The notes beneath the pieces are model-generated. The model searched no databases and was not told the origin of the DNA. It worked only from the letters and a program-made list of their open reading frames with translations. Below, piece after piece: positions 52,271 through 61,440 of a stretch of DNA of 64,000 nt. The DNA comes from Alphaproteobacteria bacterium (lineage in GTDB: Bacteria > Planctomycetota > Phycisphaerae > UBA1845), in the NCBI GenBank assembly GCA_028285105.1, contig JANQQE010000031.1, positions 1-64,000 of the forward strand, read 5' to 3'. The position numbers were made by a program, and so were the translations under genes. The stretch's first letter is position 1; every line of letters begins with the position of its first letter.

Positions 52271-53965
52271 ATGATCAGGTGCATTGCGCCGTGGAAGATT
52301 TCATGCGCGGTAGTCGGGTTGGTCTTTGCCTTCGGTGTGGCGGTATCGGCGCAAGACGGAGCACAACAGGTCGAGGTACGATTGCGTCGAGATGAGCCAT
52401 TGCGCGCGATGGACGCATTGCAAACCGTCGCAACCAAACAGCAACTCATCGATTTGGGATTCGATCTTGCCCGCTGCGGTCACTATCCAGCCAACGGCGT
52501 ATTTCGACTTGAAATCGACTCCGAAGAAGACGTCCGCTTGCTCAACGAAAATGGATTTGATGTTGTCGAAACCGAAGACCCGGGATTGCGGGGCGGGTTG
52601 ATCGAGACGTCGTACTTCGACCCTGGCGAGATTCTGACGATGCTGAATCAGACGGCATCAGACCATCCAGGTATTACCGAGTTAATCACCATCGGGACCA
52701 CGTTGGAAGGACGCCCGATCCGCGGGATTGTCATTTCGAATAACCCAGGCGTCGATGAGGATGAACCCGCAATTCAATTCAACGCCCAGCATCACGCGCG
52801 TGAAGTGGCTACGTCGCATGTGGTGATCGATCTCATCAATCGCCTTACCGACCAATACGGAATCGATTCTGAAATCACCGACTGGGTGAACAACTACGAA
52901 ACGGTTTGCATTCCGATGGTTAATCCAGACGGCGTGCAATACGTGTTCAACTCGGACAACAATTGGCGCAAGAATCGTCGCCCCAATTCCGGTTGCGGAA
53001 GCGGGAGCGGGGTTGGCGTCGATCTCAATCGCAATTATCCATACCTCTGGGGACCGGGTTGCGGTTCTTCCAGCTCATGTTTCAGCCTGGTTTATCGGGG
53101 ACCTTCCTCCGCATCCGAACTCGAAACGCAGGCGATGATGAACTTGCAGGACGAGTATCGTTTTACCATCGCAACCTCGTACCACTCGTCGGGACGCTTC
53201 ATCGATTACCCCTACGCATGCAGCGATGGATCAGCCGCCGGACGCATGCCTGAGCATGGGATCATTCACGAAATGATGGTTGCGATGGCGGGTGCCATAT
53301 CAGCCGTCGACGGCGTCACATACACGCCGTTTACCCCGGTACCGTTTGGTGGCGTCAATGGCGACGACACCAGTTGGTACTACGCCCATGAAGGCGTGTA
53401 TCCGTTTATCGTTGAGATCGGCACGTCATTCGCGCCCTCGTTTTCGCTGGTGCCCGGAATCGTCAATCGAAATCGTGCGGGCTGGGAGTATCTTTATGAT
53501 CGGCTCGGACAAGCCCGCATTGACGTGCGTGTGGTCGATCATTTGACCGGTTTGCCTTTGGAGGCAAAGGTCGAAATGCTCCAGCAGGATGCAGCAAATA
53601 TCCTATTCGACACAGGTGAATTCGACCGTTTCAGCGAACCGATCCACGGGCGTTCACGCTGGGTCACCGAAGCGAACCACACGTATACCATGCGCATTTC
53701 AAAGAGCGGTTATCAAACGCGGACCGTCGACGTGCCCGTCGTCAACTCACCCGTGGATGTGCCAGTACTACTGCTTGCCAACGGCGTTTCGCTGGGCGAC
53801 GAAAAGCAGGACGGTGATGTTGACCTGGCGGATTACTCGGAATTTCAGAAGTGTTTCGACGTTGCGCCAATTCAAACCGAATGCCGCATTTTCGACATGA
53901 ACGCCGACGAAGCTGTCAACTTCGACGACCTTGGCGAATGGACCGCAGCGCTGACAGGTCCGTAA
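52271..53965 (+). CDS. Secreted M14 zinc carboxypeptidase with dockerin-like tail
   Basis: 564 aa from the ATG after GGGGAAGGA; signal peptide ends near AVSAQDG. Residues about 30-105 look like a short propeptide or adhesion domain. The M14 catalytic domain has FNAQHHAREVATSHVVI (His and Glu ligands), PMVNPDGVQYV, GVDLNRNYPYLWG, SYHSSGRFIDYPY (His) and the general base Glu in FIVEIGTSF. Then a carboxypeptidase-regulatory-like domain (ARIDVRVVDHLTGLPLEAKVEMLQQD) and an EF-hand/dockerin-like end QDGDVDLADYSEF and NADEAVNFDDLGEW. Probably a digestive exoenzyme. An upstream in-frame start at 52208 is less likely. Confidence 0.92.
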   Translation: MIRCIAPWKISCAVVGLVFAFGVAVSAQDGAQQVEVRLRRDEPLRAMDALQTVATKQQLIDLGFDLARCGHYPANGVFRLEIDSEEDVRLLNENGFDVVETEDPGLRGGLIETSYFDPGEILTMLNQTASDHPGITELITIGTTLEGRPIRGIVISNNPGVDEDEPAIQFNAQHHAREVATSHVVIDLINRLTDQYGIDSEITDWVNNYETVCIPMVNPDGVQYVFNSDNNWRKNRRPNSGCGSGSGVGVDLNRNYPYLWGPGCGSSSSCFSLVYRGPSSASELETQAMMNLQDEYRFTIATSYHSSGRFIDYPYACSDGSAAGRMPEHGIIHEMMVAMAGAISAVDGVTYTPFTPVPFGGVNGDDTSWYYAHEGVYPFIVEIGTSFAPSFSLVPGIVNRNRAGWEYLYDRLGQARIDVRVVDHLTGLPLEAKVEMLQQDAANILFDTGEFDRFSEPIHGRSRWVTEANHTYTMRISKSGYQTRTVDVPVVNSPVDVPVLLLANGVSLGDEKQDGDVDLADYSEFQKCFDVAPIQTECRIFDMNADEAVNFDDLGEWTAALTGP

Positions 53966-54027
53966 GCGCAAGATTCACAGTTTTTAAGGGCACACTGGTT
54001 TTTAGGGCACACTGGCAGTCGCAACGC

Positions 54028-54207
54028 CTACGATTTCTTATAATTGCGGTGATAAGCCCAATGCTGAACCACGGCAGCGACCGCGCAACCGATTGTAGCC
54101 AAGTAAGCGATGCTCTTGCTTTGTGGCATGCCGCTCCACAACGAACCGCAAACAGCCAACCAAAGCAGTAGGTTGATTTCGATCGAATAGAACATCAGCT
54201 TCATCAT
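54028..54207 (-). CDS. Small two-helix membrane protein, 59 aa
   Basis: Short gene read on the minus strand. Starts MMKLMFYSIEINLLLWLAV and ends HRNYKKS. GGAG lies 5 nt before the first ATG. Two hydrophobic helices (about 7-22 and 34-49) with a polar loop between and a basic C-terminus. It lies 70 nt from the tmRNA start on the opposite strand, so the two share a divergent promoter region. Family not recognised; the ribosome site and composition make it a likely gene. Confidence 0.6.
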   Translation of the reverse strand: MMKLMFYSIEINLLLWLAVCGSLWSGMPQSKSIAYLATIGCAVAAVVQHWAYHRNYKKS

Positions 54208-54240
54208 TCAATCTCCGTTTCCCAATTCTGTCGAGATGCA

Positions 54241-54246
54241 TATAAT
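54241..54246 (+). promoter_or_regulatory. -10 box of the tmRNA promoter
   Basis: TATAAT, 30 nt before the mature 5' end of tmRNA, which would give a short leader removed by RNase P. A -35 is not obvious (TTTCCC at the right spacing). Confidence 0.5.
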
Positions 54247-54276
54247 GATGGGTTGACCGCACAAGCGTCAAACATC

Positions 54277-54627
54277 GGGGGCGATTGGATTCGACCGGGT
54301 GAGACGAGGTGTAAGTCGCGTGCCCAGGTTGCCGGGAGGCCTGGTAAAACACCTGGCAAAACCATTATATGCCAACACTCAGTTGCGCATGGCAGCCTAA
54401 ATAGGCTACCCGTCCTCCAGCCGACGCCTACTAGGCTGGTTGGACGTCGCTAGTGGGCTGGTCCAGTGACGACGCCTGACCGTCACCGGACGAGAAAACA
54501 GTCGGGCTGGACAAAGGCGAAGCCTGTCGATGGGCGTCGCCGGCGTCGAGAAATAAACCACCGACTATGCACGTAGAAGCTTACATTAAGCCACCGCGGG
54601 ACGGGGGTTCGATTCCCCCCGCCTCCA
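54277..54627 (+). ncRNA. ssrA: Transfer-messenger RNA (tmRNA)
   Basis: Rescues stalled ribosomes and tags the nascent chain for proteolysis. The 5' end GGGGGCGATTGGATTCGAC and the 3' end GGTTCGATTCCCCCCGCCTCCA form the alanine-tRNA-like domain; GGGGGCG pairs with CGCCTCC through the acceptor stem with one G-U. The tag reading frame ends ...GCA-GCC-TAA at 54398-54400 and, from the likely resume codon GCA at 54356, encodes AKPLYANTQLRMAA. Length about 351 nt. The -CCA tail is not encoded (ATA follows the discriminator A). The tag ends MAA rather than the usual LAA. Confidence 0.95.
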
Positions 54628-54796
54628 ATATTTTCAACTCTGGACGCTGAGTGACATCTCGTGTCATTTCGTACCCAAGTAGAGCGTCCGCAATAGGTTG
54701 CAGTTCATTTCTTGGACCGAATTCGTTGTCACAAGAGGACATCCGGAAATCTCAGCGCCATTCGGGGTCATGCCTTGCTGGTGAGCGAGCGTGTTG

Positions 54797-57508
54797 TCAA
54801 GGAAGCTCGTCCCGCACCAACTCGACCCAGCCGACCACCACACGTGGCAGTACCGGGGCCTGATTCCTCTGTATATCGCGTGAGATGTAGAACGCTGTGC
54901 CATCGGCCACCATGTCAAGCCAGTAAACATCATTGATCCCGTCCAACTCGAATAGCACCTCGGGTGGCTCGGGAAGGAAGTCGCCGTCTTCTGTCACGGT
55001 GAAGTCAACTGCACGCATCACCATCGGCTCTTCATCTTCGTTCAAGTAGTACAGCCTCTTCGCATCGGGAGCCCAAGTCGCCAGGCTCCCACCACCCACC
55101 GATGCCTGAATAACCTTCGATGGGTTGGCGATCGAAGTGACGAGTATCTCGGATCGGTTGCTCGAGCTGTCGGCATATGCCAGCCAGAGATCGTCGGGGG
55201 ATAACTGTACGCTGCCCGGGCGACGCTTGGTCATCAGGATCTTCTTGCTCAACTCGTCCGCGAGAATCTGCTGGTCGTTGATTCGAATCGGGTACAAACC
55301 CAGAAATTGATTCTCTACCCACACCTCGGCGACGAGCGTTTGTCCGTCGCGAGAGATCTGCCGTGGGCTGATTCGTTCAAGCTGTGTCCGGTCCTGTTTC
55401 AGCACATCGGTGGCGGCTGTGCCGACCCGGTGACGGCCGACCCGCCATTCCCCACCGATATCGCGAAATCCGAAAAGCATCGTCGTGTTGTCCGGATGCC
55501 ATACGGGTGTGCCCACGATGTCCCGTTCACTCTCCCCGGGGACCGGCCGTGCGATGCCACGGGCGAGTTCCATCACCTCCATCATCCGGCGTCCGCCTTC
55601 CCGATTCAAAATGGCAAGGCGCGTACCGTTGTCGTTGATCGACAAGCCTGAGTTTCCGGGAAGCTCCAGATCCATTGATTGCCACTCGCCCGTTAGCGAC
55701 AGTGTCCCTACCTCGACGGGTGTCTTCCCACTGGATCCTGAAACATAGATCAGATCACCACTCTCGGTCAGATCGAAATCCGGAGGGCCCCATTGCCGAT
55801 TGTCTTCAAGACCGCGCAGCAGACTGACTTCCGACGAAGTCACCTGGCCTTGGGCAGCGTCGAAGGCGACGGCCATGAGCGCGTCCTCACGCTGGAACAC
55901 CAGGTGCCCGCTGGCAAGGAACCGCGCGTGAGCGCCGCTGCGGATCAACTCGCGCGGCTCGCCTCCGTCGACCGGCACGATCATGATGAACGCGTTGTCC
56001 CATCCGGGGCTCGCCAGGCGATGGAATACCGCCCAGCGCCCGCCGGGGGCAACCCTCGGAAATGCGTCCATGTATTCCTGTGGGGGTAAGCCCTGGAACT
56101 CTGTTTTCTGGTAGAGCGGTTCGGGCGTGCCGCCGCTTGCTGCGACGCGATGCACCGGCTCCGTCCAGTCGGGAACAAACAGGATCTCATCGGTGTCGGT
56201 CCATGTCCCGCCGTGCATGTACCGGATATCGCAGATGGTGACCGACGGGCCACCATCGAGCGGCACCTTGCGGAGCCGACCGTCCGCATCGTCGAAGAAC
56301 ATCCAGTCCCCGCCGTGTGAGAACCCATACCCCAGGAATGTTCCACCGGTATCCACCTCGGTGAAGCCACCAGATGCGAGGTCTCGCAAGACGATGCATT
56401 GCTCTTGATTCCTCTCCACACCGAGCAGAACATACCGCCCATCGCGGCTGAAAACGGGGCGAGCGTATCGGTGCAACTCATACTTGCCTGCGAGGTCGAT
56501 CGCGAGGGAGATGGGACGAGGCGCGGGCGGCGTGGGGGCCAGCAACTCGCGCCCGAAGATCAGTCCGCCGACCAGCGCCAACAGAACCGCGACGACCACG
56601 AACGCCCCCGCAGCGAGTCCGGGTCGTGCGACCGGTGTTGCGCCCGGTTCGTCCATGCTCCCGCTCAACAATTCCAGGCGTGCGTCGCCAATGTCGCGGT
56701 AGCGCTGCTTCTTATCCCGCTGTAGACAACGCCGCAGGACGCGTCGAATCCTCGCCGGTGTGCCAACTGGAAGCGCGCCCAGATCAAAGCCCTTGTGTAG
56801 CACTGCGCCGATCGAGTCGCTTACCGTCTCACCAGCAAACGGGCTCGCACCAGTCAGCATCTCATAGAGCACTACACCGAACGTCCAGATGTCCGTGCGC
56901 TTATCGACGCGCTTGCCGCGCGCTTGCTCGGGACTCATGTATGCGGCTGTCCCCAGAATTATTCCCGGCATCGTCGGACTGGCGCCAATCGGCGAAGTTA
57001 TTGTGGGTGAATCCGCCAGGCTCGAATCAGCTGCAAGCTCGTCACTGCGAGCCAGGCCAAAGTCGAGCACCTTGCCCCGGCCGTCTTCATTGACAATTAC
57101 GTTGCCCGGCTTCAAATCACGGTGGATGACGCCGGCATCATGCGCGGCTTCCAAACCTGCGGCGATCTGCACCGCGATGCCAACCGCCTCGTCGATGTCG
57201 AGCGACCCACGCTTCAGCCGCGAAGCCAATGTTTCGCCCTGCACATACTCCAGCACGAGGTACTTTGCACCTTCGTACTCCTCCAGCCCGTATATGCTGG
57301 CGATGTTGTGGTGATTGAGCTGCGCGAGTACCTTCGCCTCGCGCTCGAATCGCGCCAAAAGATCGGCGCTGGCGCTCAAATGCTCGGGCAGCGACTTGAT
57401 CGCTACGTCGCGCTCAAGTCGTGCATCGCGGGCGAGATACACCACGCCCATCCCGCCGCGGCCGAGTTCGCGTATAATCGAATAGGGTCCTAACTGGCTC
57501 ATTTCCAT
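54797..57508 (-). CDS. Membrane Ser/Thr protein kinase with beta-propeller-type C-terminus
   Basis: Hanks-type kinase of 903 aa. Kinase domain about 5-275: GRGGMGVVYLARD, VAIK, HRDLKPGNVIV, DFGLAR, the activation segment with GTAAYMSPEQARG, and DIWTFGVVLYEMLTG. One transmembrane helix at about 300-325 (AAGAFVVVAVLLALVGGLIFG). The extracellular part consists of TolB/WD40-like repeats (YVLLGVERNQEQ, GGTWTDTDEILFVPDW, HPDNTTMLFGFRDIGG, LSPDDLWLAYADSSSN), typical of bacterial PknB-like kinases with propeller sensors. Visibly higher GC than most neighbours. It ends 170 nt from the 3' end of ssrA on the opposite strand, a common insertion site, so it may be acquired. Confidence 0.9.
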   Translation of the reverse strand: MEMSQLGPYSIIRELGRGGMGVVYLARDARLERDVAIKSLPEHLSASADLLARFEREAKVLAQLNHHNIASIYGLEEYEGAKYLVLEYVQGETLASRLKRGSLDIDEAVGIAVQIAAGLEAAHDAGVIHRDLKPGNVIVNEDGRGKVLDFGLARSDELAADSSLADSPTITSPIGASPTMPGIILGTAAYMSPEQARGKRVDKRTDIWTFGVVLYEMLTGASPFAGETVSDSIGAVLHKGFDLGALPVGTPARIRRVLRRCLQRDKKQRYRDIGDARLELLSGSMDEPGATPVARPGLAAGAFVVVAVLLALVGGLIFGRELLAPTPPAPRPISLAIDLAGKYELHRYARPVFSRDGRYVLLGVERNQEQCIVLRDLASGGFTEVDTGGTFLGYGFSHGGDWMFFDDADGRLRKVPLDGGPSVTICDIRYMHGGTWTDTDEILFVPDWTEPVHRVAASGGTPEPLYQKTEFQGLPPQEYMDAFPRVAPGGRWAVFHRLASPGWDNAFIMIVPVDGGEPRELIRSGAHARFLASGHLVFQREDALMAVAFDAAQGQVTSSEVSLLRGLEDNRQWGPPDFDLTESGDLIYVSGSSGKTPVEVGTLSLTGEWQSMDLELPGNSGLSINDNGTRLAILNREGGRRMMEVMELARGIARPVPGESERDIVGTPVWHPDNTTMLFGFRDIGGEWRVGRHRVGTAATDVLKQDRTQLERISPRQISRDGQTLVAEVWVENQFLGLYPIRINDQQILADELSKKILMTKRRPGSVQLSPDDLWLAYADSSSNRSEILVTSIANPSKVIQASVGGGSLATWAPDAKRLYYLNEDEEPMVMRAVDFTVTEDGDFLPEPPEVLFELDGINDVYWLDMVADGTAFYISRDIQRNQAPVLPRVVVGWVELVRDELP

Positions 57509-57851
57509 GTTTCAGAGCGTATTTGATGTTGCCGTTCTTTGCTAGCGACGAGTATCTGACCTTCTGGCTTACCTGAGCAGCTCAGGCCGAACCTCCGGCC
57601 AACAACGATCGTGTTCCTGGAGTACGAATCGTCACCACGGTTGGATCCGGGGGGCGCGTGCTGAATTTCGAATCGGTATCTCTATGAGACCAGGCAACGC
57701 CTCGTCAGACCCGAGCCGGTCTGGCGTCATGACATTTCGGATTGGCAATCCAGATCCCGGATTTCATCAAAGTGAGTTTCTGCTTGGTCCGGCAAGATCC
57801 GCTGGTAAGATGAATTGCCCTCAAAAGCCTAAAGCGAGCCAGGAGTGTCGA

Positions 57852-60047
57852 GTGCCCAGATCAAATCATTGGTTGTATGCCGTATTACTCTGCTGGCTTC
57901 TGACCGGGCACGTGCGCGCGCAAGCTACCGCGAAGTCCGCACCCGTATTTGTGCGCGGTTTCGCCCCGGACGCCGCGGTCCTTAGAACGGGGCGGCAAGA
58001 GATGCTGGTTGCCGTCGTCAAGTGCATTCGTAGACCCTCCGGTCAGCTCAGCGTAAGAATGAGTGTTCCATCAAACGTCAAGCTCCTGAGCAGCGCTGAC
58101 GTTCCGCTGGTCAAACTCGAAGCGGGCGAAATTACCCGAGTGGAATGGCATGTGGTGGCGAGCGAACCGTTGCGGGCCACTGCCGAGATTCACATCCTCG
58201 ATGCGGACTCGAAGCAGATCGATTCAAAACGAATCTCCATCCGATTTGAATCACCCATCGACGCCAAAACGGAAAGCTATGTTCCAATTCCGAAAACTCA
58301 AGACAGCGAGCATTTGATTCTCGCGCACTATTGCCCGCTTTGGAAATACGGTGCCCATAGCATGGGATGGGATACAATTGAGCCGTGGCCCGAACGCAAG
58401 CCGGCGATAGGCTTTTACGATGAGGGAACACCGCTGGTCGCGGATTGGCAGATCAATTACGCCCTTGAACATGGCATCGATGGTTTCATCTTCACATGGG
58501 ATAAGGCCTGGTTAAATCCGGCGATTACAAATTCGCCGGGTGAAGGTTTGACCAACGGTTTTCTCCGATCACGTTTTCTCAACAAATCCAAGTTCTGCAT
58601 TAACTGGGCAGATCAATATTACACATCAACGCGTCAGGAATTACTCGATCAGATTTTTCCGTTTTGGTTGGAACATTTCTTCAAACATCCTTCATACGTT
58701 TGTATCGACAATCGTCCCGTACTCTTTGTGACACATCCGGAACAAGTTGCATCCTGGATGGGTGGCATCGAGGAATCGAAAAATTTATTCGAAGAGCTTC
58801 GGAACCGCTGTCGAAAGCATGGATTCGATGGACTGACCATCGTGGGATGTGTTCCCACAGCAGAACCGGATCGTCTCAAGACAATTGCCCGGGCCGGTTT
58901 CGATGCAACGTCGGCCTATATTTTCTGGGCTGATTTGTGGAATGAAGCAAAAAAAGATGTGGAAGGCATCCCGACGTTTTCTCACGCAGCAGCACTAGAG
59001 GTTCATGGGGAGTTGTTGACGCAGCGGCAGCAACACGGCGTGCTTCCGGATATCGTAACGGTGCAGATGGGTTGGGATTCTCGTCCATGGCATGGCGTCG
59101 ACACGCCTTATTATCTGGAAGGCACGACCGTCGAGGCATTCGAGAAGGCATGCAAGAAGGCGAAACAAATCGTCCAATCGAACGATCAGGACCAAATCGA
59201 CGGGCAAGTTGTCGTCATTGATAACTGGAACGAGTTTGGCGAAGGCCATTTCATCGAACCGACTGCTGGCTACGGATTCGAGTTTCTGGATGCTGTCAAG
59301 AATGTATTCGTCGATGATCCCAAGCCTTGCACACATATCGTGCCGACTGACCTTGTGATCGATCGGCCCGATCACGTATTTGAGCAATGTCGTGGAATCA
59401 TGCACAAGCCCTATCGCCGTGCGAAAGTTGAATCCAAAGGGCTTGTCGCAGCGTGGCTGTTCGACAGAGAACACGAATACATTGCAGAGGATTCTTCTGG
59501 AGCCGGTTTTCACGCATTGAAGAGCGCGGCTGATCCTGTCTCTGGAGTCAAGGGCCTCGCATTTCAAAGCAAGCCGTTTGGCTACGCCTGTCTGGGGGCC
59601 GACGACGCATTTTATCCGCAAGACGGTGTGACAGTGCAATTCTGGTACAAGGCTTATAAGCCTCAGGAAAATGCGTTTATCGTCAACACAGCCGCGGAGG
59701 AGAATACCGGTTACGGAGTAGCGATGAGAAACGGCAAGCTAGCATTCTTTGTGAATTGGACGCAGTTGGTCGAGACGCCACAAGTCATTCCCTTAGGAGT
59801 CTGGACCCATGTCGCGGCCACCTGCGACAACCGCAAAATGACCCTATATGTCGATGGCGAATCAAAAGTCAGTGCCGACAACGGTCAACAAATCCGCCCG
59901 GCCCACAAAGGGACAATTGCAATCGGTGCATACAGTCCAGGGGCGACCAACTTCCAAGGCGCAATTGACGAACTCAAGATCCACCGTCGCGCCCTTAGCG
60001 CGAATGAAATCCGTATTGCTGCATCAATTGGGGCAGGTTCTCAGTAG
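57852..60047 (+). CDS. Secreted GH99-like/WbsX-domain protein with LamG module
   Basis: A 731-aa exported carbohydrate-active protein. I choose the GTG 6 nt after AGGAG: MPRSNHWLYAVLLCWLLTG is then a clean signal peptide ending at RAQ; longer frames start at 57810 and 57684. After a beta-rich domain (about 30-140) comes the WbsX/GH99-like barrel: LILAHYCPLWKYG, YALEHGIDGFIFTWDKAWLN, PSYVCIDNRPVLFV, TVQMGWDSRPWHG and VVVIDNWNEFGEGHFIEPTAG, whose WNE-x-GEG is the family hallmark. The last 200 residues are a LamG jelly-roll (VAAWLFDRE to DELKIHRRALSANEI). Family members act on mannosidic or other glycans; exact substrate unknown. Confidence 0.85.
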   Translation: MPRSNHWLYAVLLCWLLTGHVRAQATAKSAPVFVRGFAPDAAVLRTGRQEMLVAVVKCIRRPSGQLSVRMSVPSNVKLLSSADVPLVKLEAGEITRVEWHVVASEPLRATAEIHILDADSKQIDSKRISIRFESPIDAKTESYVPIPKTQDSEHLILAHYCPLWKYGAHSMGWDTIEPWPERKPAIGFYDEGTPLVADWQINYALEHGIDGFIFTWDKAWLNPAITNSPGEGLTNGFLRSRFLNKSKFCINWADQYYTSTRQELLDQIFPFWLEHFFKHPSYVCIDNRPVLFVTHPEQVASWMGGIEESKNLFEELRNRCRKHGFDGLTIVGCVPTAEPDRLKTIARAGFDATSAYIFWADLWNEAKKDVEGIPTFSHAAALEVHGELLTQRQQHGVLPDIVTVQMGWDSRPWHGVDTPYYLEGTTVEAFEKACKKAKQIVQSNDQDQIDGQVVVIDNWNEFGEGHFIEPTAGYGFEFLDAVKNVFVDDPKPCTHIVPTDLVIDRPDHVFEQCRGIMHKPYRRAKVESKGLVAAWLFDREHEYIAEDSSGAGFHALKSAADPVSGVKGLAFQSKPFGYACLGADDAFYPQDGVTVQFWYKAYKPQENAFIVNTAAEENTGYGVAMRNGKLAFFVNWTQLVETPQVIPLGVWTHVAATCDNRKMTLYVDGESKVSADNGQQIRPAHKGTIAIGAYSPGATNFQGAIDELKIHRRALSANEIRIAASIGAGSQ

Positions 60048-60071
60048 AAGTGACTGATAAAAAAGCTGCGA

Positions 60072-60180
60072 TCTACATGAGCCGAAGCGGCGAACGAAAG
60101 CTGCAAAATCAGCGAGGTCCACTTCACCATCCAGATCAGTCTTTGCATGTTCTTCGGTGAGTGTGTTGCGCGCGGGGCAC
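60072..60180 (-). pseudogene. Decayed fragment of a dockerin-tailed protein
   Basis: On the minus strand one frame reads LTEEHAKTDLDGEVDLADFAAFVRRFGSC, an obvious relative of the EF-hand/dockerin-like tails of the secreted proteins in this window. Upstream the frame has no start, and an adjacent frame with a stop (TAG at 60185-60187) runs alongside, so this looks like the 3' remnant of a frameshifted gene that once lay downstream of the prepilin gene. The rest of 60048-60369 holds nothing else I recognise. Confidence 0.45.
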
Positions 60181-60369
60181 CGACCTAGGTGCCATCCAGT
60201 GTAGAACCTGTATCATAACTTCCCAAAGATGTTTCGATTATAAGTTTGCGCCAAGGCAGAGATTCTGGTTGTTGTTCGGCGACACATCCGACGAGGGCCC
60301 AACCGTCGAACTCGATCCCCGCCCGTAAGACGATTTTGATATGTGCCCTAGACGCGCAAGTGGATGGCG

Positions 60370-61440
60370 CTAATTCCACACAAGCGTTCGGAAATTCGAC
60401 ACCGTTGAATCAGAAATCCCCCGAAAGTCGTTGTTCACCGTTCCCGGGAATCCGTAGAAGACCACGAAGTTTGAGATACTGAGCGCCTTCGACTTTACGG
60501 CAGCCGCATGGCCATCAAAATAGGTGGCTTGCGTGTAGCCATCAATCTGCTCTTTGGCAAATTTGATTGCCGCAGTCTGTCGCAAATTGGAATCCGTCTC
60601 GAACACCTTCAAAGGGGCTTTGCGGCGATGCGGCGGCGCGTAGGGCAGCACATTTCCGCTCCAATCGCTTTGATACGTTCCGTCCTGTTGCAGAAATGTG
60701 AAAAAAGCGCTGACTCGCGAGCGATACCAAGCATCTCCGATCGCCCATTCCTCACCTGGGCGGGCAATTCGCGACAGGGTGGTTGGTCCGACCAAATCGC
60801 CGTCCTGAACCAACTGATCAAAAGTGGCTTCGGATGGCGGGCTGGCACCAAAATAATTCGGTGGATTGGTCTTGCGTGGATTGTCCGCGAAACCGCTGAC
60901 ATCTGGATCGGCTGATGCGTCACCATAGTTGTTCAAAACGTAGTGGAACGGAAAAAGGCCTGATTTTCCCGTGTTGGCACGATATCGCTCAAAATGCTCC
61001 TCGGACAGAATGCGTTCAAGGCTTGGGCATTTGGCCACGCCGTCAGAGACGTTCGTACGCAGCCCGCCGCCTTTCTGATTCATCACCGAACTGAGCATGA
61101 AGCTGACTTGCCGCCTCATGGCGTACTTGGCCTGCGATTCGCTGAAGCCTTCGTCCAAATAGTTCTGAATTGTTTGATTGCGATAAAGGGCTGGGTGTGC
61201 GGGCCCGGGAAGACGCCCATCGTATTCTGTGGCGTATAGCATGAGACCCTGTCCGAGGGCACGCAGGTTGCTGAGACAAACCGTCGCTTTTGTTTGCTCA
61301 CGCGCTTTCTTAAGAGACGGTAAAAGAATCGAGATCAATAGCGCGATGATCGAAACTACGACCAGTAACTCCACCAAAGTGAAGGCACGCTCCCGGAGAC
61401 TCGTCGCTGATCGACCGACACTTTTGCGCAAATGACTCAT
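60370..61440 (-). CDS. Prepilin-like protein with N-terminal methylation motif (type II secretion/DUF1559-like)
   Basis: 356 aa from the ATG giving MSHLRKSVGRSATSL. The type IV prepilin leader is RERAFTLVELLVVVSIIALLISILLPSLKKAREQ: cleavage before the Phe of F-T-L-V-E, the Glu5 residue present, then the hydrophobic helix. A long globular domain follows (NLRALGQGLMLYATEYDGRLP, then a planctomycete-specific body ending in QATYFDGHAAAV and FVVFYGFPGTV). Planctomycetes encode very many of these; they are likely pseudopilin-like surface or secretion components. An in-frame start at 61548 is possible but the leader would then be abnormally long. Confidence 0.88.
   Translation of the reverse strand: MSHLRKSVGRSATSLRERAFTLVELLVVVSIIALLISILLPSLKKAREQTKATVCLSNLRALGQGLMLYATEYDGRLPGPAHPALYRNQTIQNYLDEGFSESQAKYAMRRQVSFMLSSVMNQKGGGLRTNVSDGVAKCPSLERILSEEHFERYRANTGKSGLFPFHYVLNNYGDASADPDVSGFADNPRKTNPPNYFGASPPSEATFDQLVQDGDLVGPTTLSRIARPGEEWAIGDAWYRSRVSAFFTFLQQDGTYQSDWSGNVLPYAPPHRRKAPLKVFETDSNLRQTAAIKFAKEQIDGYTQATYFDGHAAAVKSKALSISNFVVFYGFPGTVNNDFRGISDSTVSNFRTLVWN

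Noticed and set aside
54628-57660. Attachment-site repeat of the ssrA 3' end flanking the kinase gene
   Set aside because: I could not find a second copy of the ssrA 3' end downstream of the kinase within the window.
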